A stretch of 58,863 nt of DNA from Prevotella sp. (lineage in GTDB: Bacteria > Bacteroidota > Bacteroidia > Bacteroidales > Bacteroidaceae): assembly GCA_017460515.1 (NCBI GenBank), contig JAFUAY010000026.1, forward strand, positions 1 to 58,863, in the 5' to 3' direction. Position numbers and translations under genes: made by a program. Each line of letters begins with the position of its first letter. The stretch's first letter is position 1. The notes under the pieces were generated by a model that worked only from the letters and a program-made list of their open reading frames with translations, searched no databases and was not told where the DNA came from. Shown piece after piece: positions 43,299 to 51,776 of the stretch.

Positions 43299-44069
43299 AT
43301 GAATACAATTCATCCTATGGCTATCGTTGACCCAGAAGCAAAACTGGGAGACGGTAATTATATTGGTCCTTTCTGCGTTATCAATAAAGATGTTGTTATT
43401 GGTGACAACAATAAGTTCTTGAACAGCGTAACTGTTCACGATGGTGCTCGTATTGGTTCAAATAATGAGTTCTTCCCTGGTGCCAGTATTGCAACAAAAC
43501 CACAGGATTTGAAATTCAAGGGAGAAATAACAACGGCTGAAATTGGTGACAACAACTCTATTCGTGAGAATGTTACCATTAGTCGTGGTACTGCGTCAAA
43601 AGGCAAAACCGTTGTTGGTTCTGGTAACCTGCTGATGGAGAATATGCACGTTGCCCACGACTGCGTAATAGGCAATGGTTGCATCATTGGTAATTCCACA
43701 AAGTTTGCTGGCGAGGTAGTTGTTGATGATAATGCCATCATTTCAGCTGAAGTACTTATTCACCAGTTTAATAATATTGGCGGCTATGTGATGATTCAAG
43801 GCGGAACTCGCACCAGTCAGGACATACCTCCCTACGTGATTGCAGGAAAAGAACCCGTTCGCTTTGCCGGAGTAAATCTCATCGGCTTACGTCGTCGAGG
43901 CTTCTCGAATGAAACAATTGATGCCATTCACGACACCTATCGCATTATCTATGCAAGCAGTGTCCTCAAAGACGGAATTGTAGAAGCACGCGCTAAGTAT
44001 CCTGATTCAAAAGAAGTTGACTATATATGTACCTTTATTGAGAATTCAAAGAGGGGCATTATCAGATAA
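43299..44069 (+). CDS. lpxA: UDP-GlcNAc acyltransferase
   Basis: First step of lipid A synthesis, adding a 3-hydroxyacyl chain to UDP-GlcNAc. The 256 residues are a hexapeptide beta-helix ([20 protein letters not shown]) with the catalytic His in [13 protein letters not shown] (near 122) and the C-terminal helical domain ([20 protein letters not shown]). It sits last of the three lpx genes, 8 bases before miaA. Confidence 0.96.
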   Translation: MNTIHPMAIVDPEAKLGDGNYIGPFCVINKDVVIGDNNKFLNSVTVHDGARIGSNNEFFPGASIATKPQDLKFKGEITTAEIGDNNSIRENVTISRGTASKGKTVVGSGNLLMENMHVAHDCVIGNGCIIGNSTKFAGEVVVDDNAIISAEVLIHQFNNIGGYVMIQGGTRTSQDIPPYVIAGKEPVRFAGVNLIGLRRRGFSNETIDAIHDTYRIIYASSVLKDGIVEARAKYPDSKEVDYICTFIENSKRGIIR

Positions 44070-44077
44070 ATACGATT

Positions 44078-44986
44078 TTGGAAAAGACGCTGATAGTCGT
44101 CACAGGCCCAACTGCAGTTGGAAAGACAGAGCTCTGTCTTGATATTGCAAAATACTTCAACATCCCTATCATCAACGCTGATTCAAGGCAGATTTATAAG
44201 GAGTTGAAAATAGGAACGGCCGCACCTACCGAAGAACAAATGCGGCAGGTGCGGCATTTCTTTGTAGGTACTTTGAGCATTGCTGATTACTATAGTGCTT
44301 CCATGTATGAAGAGCAGACAATGTCACTTCTTCATGAGCTGTTCCAGACGAGCAACATCGCTTTGATGTGTGGTGGCAGCATGATGTATATCGATGCAGT
44401 ATGCAACGGCATAGATGATATCCCTACGGTAAGTGACGAAATACGTAACGAATTGAAAAAGCGATTGGCTAATGAGGGGCTTGAGGAATTATGCAAGTTA
44501 CTGAAGACGCTTGATCCTGAACATTACGAAATTGTAGATCGTCAGAATCCAAGACGTGTGGTTCATGCACTTGAAATCTGTCTGATGACGGGAAAGACCT
44601 ATACATCGTTCCGTACGAACGAGAAGAAAGAGCGTCCATTTCAGATTATCAAGATTGCCATCAATCGGAATCGCGAAGAATTGTATGAGCGTATCAACCA
44701 TCGAGTAGATCAGATGATGGAAGACGGACTGCTTGAAGAGGCGCAACGCCTGTATAACCAGCGGAACTTGAATGCGCTTAACACCGTAGGTTATAAAGAG
44801 ATGTTTGCCTATTTTGACGGAACATGGTCGCTTGAAGAAGCTATCGAACGCCTAAAAGGAAATACTCGCAGATATGCTCGCAAGCAGCTCACGTGGTTTA
44901 AGAAAGATCCCTCAGTAAAATGGTTCTCGCCAGATGATAAAGAAGAAATCATTAAATATATTAGAGAAAGGTGTATTCTCAAGTAG
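44078..44986 (+). CDS. miaA: tRNA dimethylallyltransferase
   Basis: Adds the dimethylallyl group to A37 of tRNAs reading codons that begin with U. The 302 residues have Walker [13 protein letters not shown] (6-17), the [14 protein letters not shown] loop, the FVGTL segment and the [11 protein letters not shown]-terminal motif. The start must be the TTG at 44078, since no ATG precedes the P-loop in frame. It is cotranscribed with lpxA (8-base gap). Its stop codon falls at the first unit of array D. Confidence 0.95.
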   Translation: MEKTLIVVTGPTAVGKTELCLDIAKYFNIPIINADSRQIYKELKIGTAAPTEEQMRQVRHFFVGTLSIADYYSASMYEEQTMSLLHELFQTSNIALMCGGSMMYIDAVCNGIDDIPTVSDEIRNELKKRLANEGLEELCKLLKTLDPEHYEIVDRQNPRRVVHALEICLMTGKTYTSFRTNEKKERPFQIIKIAINRNREELYERINHRVDQMMEDGLLEEAQRLYNQRNLNALNTVGYKEMFAYFDGTWSLEEAIERLKGNTRRYARKQLTWFKKDPSVKWFSPDDKEEIIKYIRERCILK

Positions 44987-45115
44987 AAAACGATGTTCCC
45001 CCTAAAGGAAAACGATGTTTTCTCATTGGGAAAACGATGTTTTCTCACTGAGAAAACAAAATATTCTCAATATAGAAAACGATGTTTTCTCCCTGTAGGA
45101 AACGGTAGTTTCTCA
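44986..45115. repeat. 22-bp tandem array, six units (array D)
   Basis: Units with core GAAAACGATGTTTTC, an interrupted palindrome, begin at 44986, 45008, 45030 and 45052 (22-base spacing), then two more at 23-base steps. The fourth and sixth units are diverged. The array starts in the stop codon of miaA and ends 22 bases before the PBP gene. Confidence 0.9.
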
Positions 45116-45137
45116 TATAACAACAAACTTCAAGACT

Positions 45138-47591
45138 ATGAATAGCTCTCAAGGAAACAGCCTACAAAAACTGATGACAGCAGCAAGTGTAGCATGGAAT
45201 TATATCAAGCTGGCCTGCCGATTTGTCTGTAACGGATACCTATGGTTCTTTAAAGGACGTCCCTGGTACATAAAGACCTTGTCAGTCTTTGCAACAATCA
45301 TCATACTTTTTGTGTCATATTTGTTTGCTGTTGACAATAACTTCCTGTATCTCTTTGGCAAATCGCCCAGTATGGCAACGGTCATGAATACACGTCCTGC
45401 CCAAGCTTCAGAGATTTATAGTGCTGACAGCGTGATGATAGGCAAGTTTTTCAGCGAGAACCGCACCCCTGTTCGCTTTGAGGATGTAGACAGCTCCTTC
45501 TGGCAGGCACTGATTGATACCGAAGACGAGCGATTCTATCATCATCACGGTATTGACTATCAAGCCTTTGCTGCAGCACTGAAAGATTACATCATACATC
45601 GTGATGCTCGTGGTGCTTCCACCATTACCCAGCAGTTAGCCAAGAATCTCTTCCGCGTCAGAACAGAATACTCTACAGGAGTTTTAGGAAACATCCCAGG
45701 GCTGAAAATGCTCATCATGAAGAGTAAGGAGTGGATTACCGCCATCAAATTAGAGTGGAACTTCAGTAAGGAAGAGATTCTTACGATGTATGCCAATACT
45801 GTTGACTTTGGCAGCAACTCTTTCGGAATAAAAACGGCCTGCAAGACCTACTTCAATTTAACTCCGAAACAGCTTACCCCTGATAAGTCTGCCATTCTGG
45901 TAGGTATGCTGAAAGCAACGACATACTATAATCCTCGACTTCATCCGGATCATAGTAAACAACGGCGCAATGTGGTTTTAGGACTCATGTATAACCATCA
46001 CCACATTAATAAAGCACAACTTGATTCTCTCTCTGCAAAGGATATTAAACTTGATTTCAGCGTTGAGACAGCCTACGATGGTGATGCTAACTATTTTCGT
46101 GAAGCGATTGCTGACTGGATGAAGAATTGGTGCCGTGATTATTATGGTAAAGAACGTGCCTATGCTTATTACACCGAGGGACTCAAGATTTTCACGACTA
46201 TTGATACTCGCATGCAGCACTATGCCGAAGAAGCCGCTGGGACACAGATGAAGCAACTGCAGAAACGGTTTAATGATCACTGGGGGCGCACAAATCCCTG
46301 GCAAGACGAACGTCATCAGGAGATACCTAATTTTATTGAGAATATTGCCAAGCGACTTCCTGTCTACAAATATCTGAACCGGCGTTTCCCTGATATGCCT
46401 GATTCGGTAGATTATTATCTGAATCTCCCCCACCCTGTTAAATTATTCAGCTATGACGGTGTGTATGAAACGGAAATGTCAACTATGGATTCTATTCGAT
46501 ACATGGAACATTTCATGCATTGCGGCTTTGTTGCTATGGAGGCAGCTACGGGACATGTCAAAGCATGGGTGGGCGATATTGATTTCAGTACGTGGAAATA
46601 CGATAAAGTGACCGCCATGCGTCAACCGGGTTCTACCTTTAAGCTCTTCGTCTATACTGAAGCCATGAATCAAGGACTCACTCCCTGTGATCGCCGAATG
46701 GATTCCTATTTTGCAATGAAAGTATTTGATGCTGAGAAGAAGATAGATGTAACATGGGCACCAACGAACGCCAACGGATATTTCAGCAACATGAACATGC
46801 CTCTGAAGTCGGCTTTTGCACAGAGTATCAATTCTGTTGCAGTAAGAGTTGGTCAAGAGGTGGGTATCGATAAGGTTGCCAAGACTGCCCACGATATGGG
46901 TATCAAAAGCAAACTTGATGAAACGCCGTCGCTGGCATTAGGTTCAAGTGATGTCAATCTTCTTGAACTGGTAAACTCGTATGCAACTGTTGTCAACGAT
47001 GGAAAACGTCATGAGCCTATTCTTATCACCAAGATTATTGACCGTGATGGAAACGTTGTCTATACAGCTCCTTCCGATGAGAATCAGGTAATCCCATACC
47101 GCAGCGCATTCCTTATGCAGCAGATGCTGATGGCAGGTATGCGAGAGCGTGGCGGAACAAGCATGAATATGTGGACCTTCGTACGCAATTTCTCAGATAC
47201 GGAGTTTGGCGGCAAAACGGGAACATCCAATAATCACTCAGATGCTTGGTTCGTAGGAGTAAGCCCGAATCTGGTTTGTGGAGCATGGGTAGGAGGCGAA
47301 TATCGTGCTATTCATTTCCGTACTGGACAACTTGGTCAAGGCTCAAGAACAGCTCTTCCCATTTGTGGATCGTTCTATGAGAAAGTACTGAATGACCAAC
47401 ATTTTGCTCACTATCGTGGAAGGTTCAGTAAGCCAAAGAGTAATGATATCCGCCCTGATGAATACCAATGTGCTGGTGTCTATTATGAACCCGAAGACAG
47501 TATCAGTTCCGATAGTCTTGGTAACTGGAATGTAAAAAAAGAATGGGACGGCAACACTGATAATCCCTCAACCACTGTTACTGAAGAATAG
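45138..47591 (+). CDS. Class A penicillin-binding protein (PBP1A-like)
   Basis: A bifunctional peptidoglycan synthase of 817 residues with one N-terminal membrane segment (about 48-68). The transglycosylase domain has DTEDERFYHHHGIDYQAF (catalytic Glu), then ASTITQQLAKNLF. The transpeptidase domain has the SxxK motif in PGSTFKLF (near 498), S-x-N in QSINSVAVR and the KTG motif in FGGKTGTSNNHSDAWF. The C-terminal tail is acidic and short. It polymerises and cross-links the wall at the inner membrane. The only possible upstream regulatory element visible is array D. Confidence 0.95.
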   Translation: MNSSQGNSLQKLMTAASVAWNYIKLACRFVCNGYLWFFKGRPWYIKTLSVFATIIILFVSYLFAVDNNFLYLFGKSPSMATVMNTRPAQASEIYSADSVMIGKFFSENRTPVRFEDVDSSFWQALIDTEDERFYHHHGIDYQAFAAALKDYIIHRDARGASTITQQLAKNLFRVRTEYSTGVLGNIPGLKMLIMKSKEWITAIKLEWNFSKEEILTMYANTVDFGSNSFGIKTACKTYFNLTPKQLTPDKSAILVGMLKATTYYNPRLHPDHSKQRRNVVLGLMYNHHHINKAQLDSLSAKDIKLDFSVETAYDGDANYFREAIADWMKNWCRDYYGKERAYAYYTEGLKIFTTIDTRMQHYAEEAAGTQMKQLQKRFNDHWGRTNPWQDERHQEIPNFIENIAKRLPVYKYLNRRFPDMPDSVDYYLNLPHPVKLFSYDGVYETEMSTMDSIRYMEHFMHCGFVAMEAATGHVKAWVGDIDFSTWKYDKVTAMRQPGSTFKLFVYTEAMNQGLTPCDRRMDSYFAMKVFDAEKKIDVTWAPTNANGYFSNMNMPLKSAFAQSINSVAVRVGQEVGIDKVAKTAHDMGIKSKLDETPSLALGSSDVNLLELVNSYATVVNDGKRHEPILITKIIDRDGNVVYTAPSDENQVIPYRSAFLMQQMLMAGMRERGGTSMNMWTFVRNFSDTEFGGKTGTSNNHSDAWFVGVSPNLVCGAWVGGEYRAIHFRTGQLGQGSRTALPICGSFYEKVLNDQHFAHYRGRFSKPKSNDIRPDEYQCAGVYYEPEDSISSDSLGNWNVKKEWDGNTDNPSTTVTEE

Positions 47592-47595
47592 CTGA

Positions 47596-49341
47596 ATGGA
47601 ACTCGACTTGGACAACAAGGAATGGCAAGACGCACTTCAAATAGTTAATTTTACCCGTCGCTCCCTTTTCCTTACAGGTAAGGCAGGAACGGGTAAATCG
47701 ACTTTTTTGCGCTATGTGGCAAAGAATACGAAGAAGAAACATGTGATCCTTGCTCCAACAGGAATCGCTGCTATAAATGCCGGCGGTGCAACCTTGCATA
47801 GTTTCTTCCGTCTTCCCTTCCATCCTCTGTTGCCTAATGATTCTCAATACGATCGTCGACATATCCGGGAGACGTTGAAATACACAAATGCTCAACGAAA
47901 ACTGCTACGTGAGATTGAGCTGATTATCATTGATGAGATTTCGATGGTTCGTGCCGATATCATTGATTTTATTGATAAGGTATTACGTATTTATACTCGA
48001 AATTCTGAGCCTTTTGGAGGCAAGCAACTACTGCTCGTAGGTGATTGTTTTCAGTTGGAGCCAGTCGTTAAGGAAGAAGACCGCCAGTTGCTGAATCCAT
48101 TCTACCAGTCATCCTATTTCTTTAATGCTAAGGTATGGCAACAGATTCAGTTGGTTAGCATCGAACTACGAAAGGTCTACCGTCAAAGCGATAATCATTT
48201 TATTGCCATACTAGATCGCATTCGACAAAATCATGCTACCAGGAATGATATTGAAGAACTGAACAAGAGGGTCCTCCCTTCAACACAAAATTCACCCAGC
48301 GATCAGTCCTCTTCCGATCTGCTTTCAAATCGGGGGTTGTCAATCTTGTTGGCAGCACGCCGGGATGTCGTTGACTATACCAATGAACAGAAACTGGAAG
48401 ATTTGCCAGGACTGCCATCAGTTTTTACAGGCGTGATTAAAGGCGATTTCCCTGATACATCATTACCCACACCCATTGATCTTCGCCTAAAGCCAGGTGC
48501 TCAAGTTATCTTCATAAAGAATGACAAAGAGAAAAGATGGGTTAACGGCACGTTAGGTACTGTTTCAGAGATTGACGAGGAACAAGGCATCATTACGATT
48601 GCCTCAGAAGAAGGAATCGAGTATCCCGTAGAACGAGAGGTTTGGGAAAACGTACGGTACACATTCAATGAGAAAGAACAGAAGATTGAAGAACAGTTAT
48701 TAGGTACCTATACTCAATTTCCACTTCGCCTGGCATGGGCCATCACCGTTCATAAAAGCCAGGGCCTCACATTCAATCATGTAACCATTGACTTCACAGG
48801 CGGAGTGTTTGCTGGCGGACAGACCTATGTCGCATTGTCGCGTTGCACATCATTAGAAGGCATCACTCTGAAAGCCCCCATTCGCCAACAGGACATCTTT
48901 GTTCGTGCTGAGGTAGTACAGTTTGCTAATCGTTATAATGACAAACGCATCATTGAACGAGCTATGGAGGAAGGCAAGGCCGACCGTTTGTACCATGATG
49001 CTATTATGTATTTTGACCAAGGGCAATTTGCATCGTTTTACGATACATTTATCAAGGCGATTCATAGTCGGTATGATATTGAGAAACCATTGGCTCGCCG
49101 TTTTATTCTCCGAAAATTAGGCGTTATTAATCGTCAGAAGATAGAAATTGAAGCACTGAGAAAAGAGAAATCCGAACGCGAAAAGACACTGAAGCGTCTT
49201 GCTGCAGAATATACTTTGCTTGGCAAAGAATGTGAGCAGGAACACATGACTGAAGCTGCCATCCGGAACTATCAAAAAGCATTGGAACTCTATCCAGACG
49301 CCTCTGACGCCAAACGAAGGCTCAAGAAACTCAATAAATAA
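47596..49341 (+). CDS. Pif1/RecD-like helicase with C-terminal TPR-like tail
   Basis: A 581-residue superfamily 1B helicase, 4 bases after the PBP gene. Walker A is GKAGTGKSTFLRYVA near 30. Other motifs are APTGIAAINAGGATLHSFF, IIIDEISMVRADIID, LLVGDCFQLEPV and, late in the protein, AITVHKSQGLTF and QTYVALSRCTSLEGI. Pif1-type enzymes unwind 5'-3' and resolve G-quadruplex or R-loop structures. The last 80 residues form a coiled-coil and one TPR-like pair (AAIRNYQKALELYPDASDAK), which could mediate protein contacts. It ends before a 310-base gap. Confidence 0.9.
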   Translation: MELDLDNKEWQDALQIVNFTRRSLFLTGKAGTGKSTFLRYVAKNTKKKHVILAPTGIAAINAGGATLHSFFRLPFHPLLPNDSQYDRRHIRETLKYTNAQRKLLREIELIIIDEISMVRADIIDFIDKVLRIYTRNSEPFGGKQLLLVGDCFQLEPVVKEEDRQLLNPFYQSSYFFNAKVWQQIQLVSIELRKVYRQSDNHFIAILDRIRQNHATRNDIEELNKRVLPSTQNSPSDQSSSDLLSNRGLSILLAARRDVVDYTNEQKLEDLPGLPSVFTGVIKGDFPDTSLPTPIDLRLKPGAQVIFIKNDKEKRWVNGTLGTVSEIDEEQGIITIASEEGIEYPVEREVWENVRYTFNEKEQKIEEQLLGTYTQFPLRLAWAITVHKSQGLTFNHVTIDFTGGVFAGGQTYVALSRCTSLEGITLKAPIRQQDIFVRAEVVQFANRYNDKRIIERAMEEGKADRLYHDAIMYFDQGQFASFYDTFIKAIHSRYDIEKPLARRFILRKLGVINRQKIEIEALRKEKSEREKTLKRLAAEYTLLGKECEQEHMTEAAIRNYQKALELYPDASDAKRRLKKLNK

Positions 49342-49440
49342 CAATATCGTCCTGTTTTTCATACAATTTCCGCCCCCAAAAGTCGGGAATTGAATTTGTG
49401 TGCCCACACAACAATTTTTATAAAAATATTTTAAAAAAAG

Positions 49441-49472
49441 TTTGGAGACAACAAAAGTTTTGCATACCTTTG
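49441..49472 (+). promoter_or_regulatory. Promoter of the candidate small RNA
   Basis: TTTG at 49441-49444, a 20-base spacer and TACCTTTG at 49465-49472 match the Bacteroidetes promoter pattern fully. Confidence 0.7.
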
Positions 49473-49478
49473 CCAACG

Positions 49479-49570
49479 TTATCCTGAAAACAATCTTTTT
49501 ACCTTAAAAGAACTAATACCTATTGAAGATGAAAGCGATTGTCTGTGAAGACCGTCGCTTTTGCATTTTT
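49479..49570 (+). ncRNA. Candidate small RNA or serS leader (about 90 nt)
   Basis: A start near 49479 is expected from the promoter. The RNA would end in a strong hairpin: AAAGCGATTGTCT (49532-49544) pairs with AGACCGTCGCTTT (49549-49561) at 12 of 13 positions, counting one G-U, around a GUGA (GNRA) tetraloop. TTTGCATTTTT follows. An ATG opens a short frame through the stem, but its sequence is not protein-like. serS has its own promoter after the hairpin, so this looks like a separate short transcript; a read-through attenuator is the alternative. I cannot match it to a named RNA family. Confidence 0.45.
49532..49570 (+). terminator. Intrinsic terminator of the candidate small RNA
   Basis: A 13-pair stem with one mismatch, a GUGA tetraloop and a downstream U-rich run (49559-49570) form a classical factor-independent terminator. 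Confidence 0.65.
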
Positions 49571-49582
49571 ATCCCCCCAATA

Positions 49583-49614
49583 TTTGGTGCTTTTAGCAAA
49601 TTAATGTACCTTTG
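49583..49614 (+). promoter_or_regulatory. serS promoter
   Basis: TTTG at 49583-49586, a 20-base spacer and TACCTTTG at 49607-49614, 37 bases before the serS ATG. Confidence 0.75.
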
Positions 49615-49651
49615 CAGGCAAATTGCAAATTAAAATAAAGTAACAATAATT

Positions 49652-50971
49652 ATGCTTACACTTAAACTCATCACCGAGGAAACCGAGCGCGTTATTCGTG
49701 GCTTGGAAAAGAAGCACTTCAAAGGTGCAAAAGAAGCTATTGATCAGGTTCTTGCTGTCGACAAAAAACGTAGAGAATCACAACAAGAGTTAGACAAGAA
49801 CTTGGCTGATGCCAAAAAGATGGCAGCCCAGATTGGTAGTTTAATGAAAGAAGGCAAGAAAGCTGAGGCTGAAGCTATCAAGAATCAAGTTTCTGCCATG
49901 AAGGAGACCAATAAACAATTGGAAGATGTGATGAATCAGTCACAGGAAGAGATGACTCGCCTTCTTTGTCAGATACCAAATATCCCTTACGATGAAGTGC
50001 CTGAAGGTGCATGTGCTGAGGATAACCATGTTGTAAAAAGTAATCTGAAGGAATGTACAGATACTGACACCGTGGGTAATTGGGACGTCAATCCTAAACT
50101 CGGAATAGCAAATCCATTACCCCATTGGGAATTGGCAAAGAAGTACAACCTCATTGATTTCGATCTTGGCGTAAAGATTACTGGTGCTGGCTTCCCCGTC
50201 TATATAGGTAAAGGTGCCCGTCTGCAGCGCGCCCTCATCAATTTCTTTCTTGATGAAGCCCGTGCAAGCGGTTATACCGAAATCATGCCTCCTACCGTTG
50301 TGAATGCTGCATCAGGCTACGGTACAGGTCAGCTTCCTGACAAGGAGGGACAGATGTATCATTGCGAGGTTGATGACTTCTACCTCATTCCTACTGCCGA
50401 GGTTCCTGTCACCAATATCTATCGTGATGTTATTCTCGACGAAAAAGAATTGCCCATCAAGAACTGTGCCTATACTGAGTGTTTCCGTCGCGAAGCAGGC
50501 TCGTATGGTAAAGACGTACGCGGCTTGAATCGTCTTCATGAGTTCTCTAAGATTGAGATTGTGCGTATTGACAAGCCCGAACATTCTAAGGAAAGCCACA
50601 AGGAAATGCTGGCACATGTTGAAGGACTGCTAAAGAAATTGGAACTCCCCTATCGTATTTTGCTGCTTTGCGGTGGTGATCAGTCGTTTACTTCAAGTAT
50701 TTGCTATGATTTCGAAGTTTATTCTGAAGCTCAGGGCCGCTGGCTTGAAGTATCATCCGTATCTAACTTCGATACCTATCAGGCCAATCGTCTGAAATGT
50801 CGTTATCGTCGTGCTGACAATAAGAAGACTGAACTCTGCCACACGCTCAATGGCTCCGCATTAGCATTGCCCCGCATTGTAGCAGCATTGCTGGAGAATA
50901 ATCAGACCGAAAAGGGAATTGTCATTCCAAAGGCACTGGTTCCCTATACCGGATTCGAGCTGATTGACTAA
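49652..50971 (+). CDS. serS: Serine-tRNA ligase
   Basis: Charges tRNA-Ser with serine. The class II synthetase of 439 residues has an N-terminal antiparallel coiled coil (about 25-110) that grips the tRNA long arm. The class II core includes PTAEVPVTNIYRD, then CFRREAGSYGKDVRGLNRLH (motif 2) and the motif 3 region LNGSALALPRIVAALLE. In related genomes serS often follows rplU-rpmA; here it stands behind its own promoter and is followed by a PrsW-like gene 23 bases later. Confidence 0.97.
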   Translation: MLTLKLITEETERVIRGLEKKHFKGAKEAIDQVLAVDKKRRESQQELDKNLADAKKMAAQIGSLMKEGKKAEAEAIKNQVSAMKETNKQLEDVMNQSQEEMTRLLCQIPNIPYDEVPEGACAEDNHVVKSNLKECTDTDTVGNWDVNPKLGIANPLPHWELAKKYNLIDFDLGVKITGAGFPVYIGKGARLQRALINFFLDEARASGYTEIMPPTVVNAASGYGTGQLPDKEGQMYHCEVDDFYLIPTAEVPVTNIYRDVILDEKELPIKNCAYTECFRREAGSYGKDVRGLNRLHEFSKIEIVRIDKPEHSKESHKEMLAHVEGLLKKLELPYRILLLCGGDQSFTSSICYDFEVYSEAQGRWLEVSSVSNFDTYQANRLKCRYRRADNKKTELCHTLNGSALALPRIVAALLENNQTEKGIVIPKALVPYTGFELID

Positions 50972-50994
50972 ATAATCATATCATCAGGATTGCT

Positions 50995-51714
50995 ATGACT
51001 ATTCTGCTTATACTTGCAACAGCCCTTCTCCCCGTTGGGCTGTTGCTTGCTTATATCTACAAGTCGGATCCCTTCCCCGAACCAGGCAAGGTGCTCTTCA
51101 AGGCTTTTGCGTATGGAGTAGGTATAGTTTTTCCAGCCGTAGTGATAGAAGAGATTATCAGCTATGCTCTATTAAGCGGTCTGTCTCCCTCCCTATTCAC
51201 CTCTGCTGTGAAAGCATTCTTCGTAGCAGCCCTGCCTGAAGAAGCGCTAAAGCTGTTGGCTCTCTGGCTATTGCTTCGCAAGAATCCCTTCTTTGATGAG
51301 CACATCGACGGTATAGTCTATGCTGTCTATGTCAGTCTTGGATTTGCAGCTGTCGAGAACATCTTCTATCTTGTTGGCAATATGGATTCTTGGCTTACAG
51401 TCGGCATTGCCCGCGCTCTGTTAGCTGTTCCCGGTCATTATGCCTTTGGCGTGCTGATGGGATTCTTCTATTCTCTTTATTATTTCGTACATCGTTCTCG
51501 TCGCAACAGAATTCTGATTTTTGCAGCTCCGTTCCTGGCTCATGGCATATACGACACATTTGCCATGATGAGCGATATAACACCAGCCTATGGTGCAATC
51601 GGCTTTGTATGTATGGTTGCTTTCTGCATCCGACTTCACAAATTCTGTAAGAACCGAATAGGTAGTCATCGGCATCGTGATGAGAAATTATTTGGTAAAA
51701 CATTATTCAATTAA
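50995..51714 (+). CDS. PrsW-family intramembrane metalloprotease
   Basis: A 239-residue membrane protein with about seven hydrophobic segments and the PrsW motif set: LPEEALKLLALW (glutamate motif, near residue 81), GFAAVENIFYL, VPGHYAFGVLMGF (His) and AHGIYDTF (His). PrsW in Bacillus cleaves an anti-sigma factor. No anti-sigma factor or ECF sigma gene is adjacent, so the substrate here is unknown. It shares an operon with serS. Confidence 0.88.
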   Translation: MTILLILATALLPVGLLLAYIYKSDPFPEPGKVLFKAFAYGVGIVFPAVVIEEIISYALLSGLSPSLFTSAVKAFFVAALPEEALKLLALWLLLRKNPFFDEHIDGIVYAVYVSLGFAAVENIFYLVGNMDSWLTVGIARALLAVPGHYAFGVLMGFFYSLYYFVHRSRRNRILIFAAPFLAHGIYDTFAMMSDITPAYGAIGFVCMVAFCIRLHKFCKNRIGSHRHRDEKLFGKTLFN

Positions 51715-51726
51715 AAAACAATTTGC

Positions 51727-51734
51727 TAACTTTG
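51727..51734 (+). promoter_or_regulatory. -7 promoter element of the glutamate-synthase-type fusion
   Basis: TAACTTTG lies 42 bases before the ATG at 51777, in the 62-base gap after the PrsW gene. Confidence 0.55.
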
Positions 51735-51776
51735 CACGCTGAAATACAATCAAAGTGAAACAACTCAATACTAATT

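Larger units (their letters stand above)
49342..49651. other. 310-base gap holding two promoters and a candidate RNA
   Basis: Between the Pif1-like gene and serS there is no real protein gene. It contains a promoter at 49441-49472, a strong hairpin at 49532-49561 with a following T-run, and the serS promoter at 49583-49614. Confidence 0.7.

Noticed and set aside
49530-49620. Short peptide frame starting ATG at 49530 before serS
   Set aside because: It runs through the terminator hairpin and reads as low-information sequence; an RNA role fits better.
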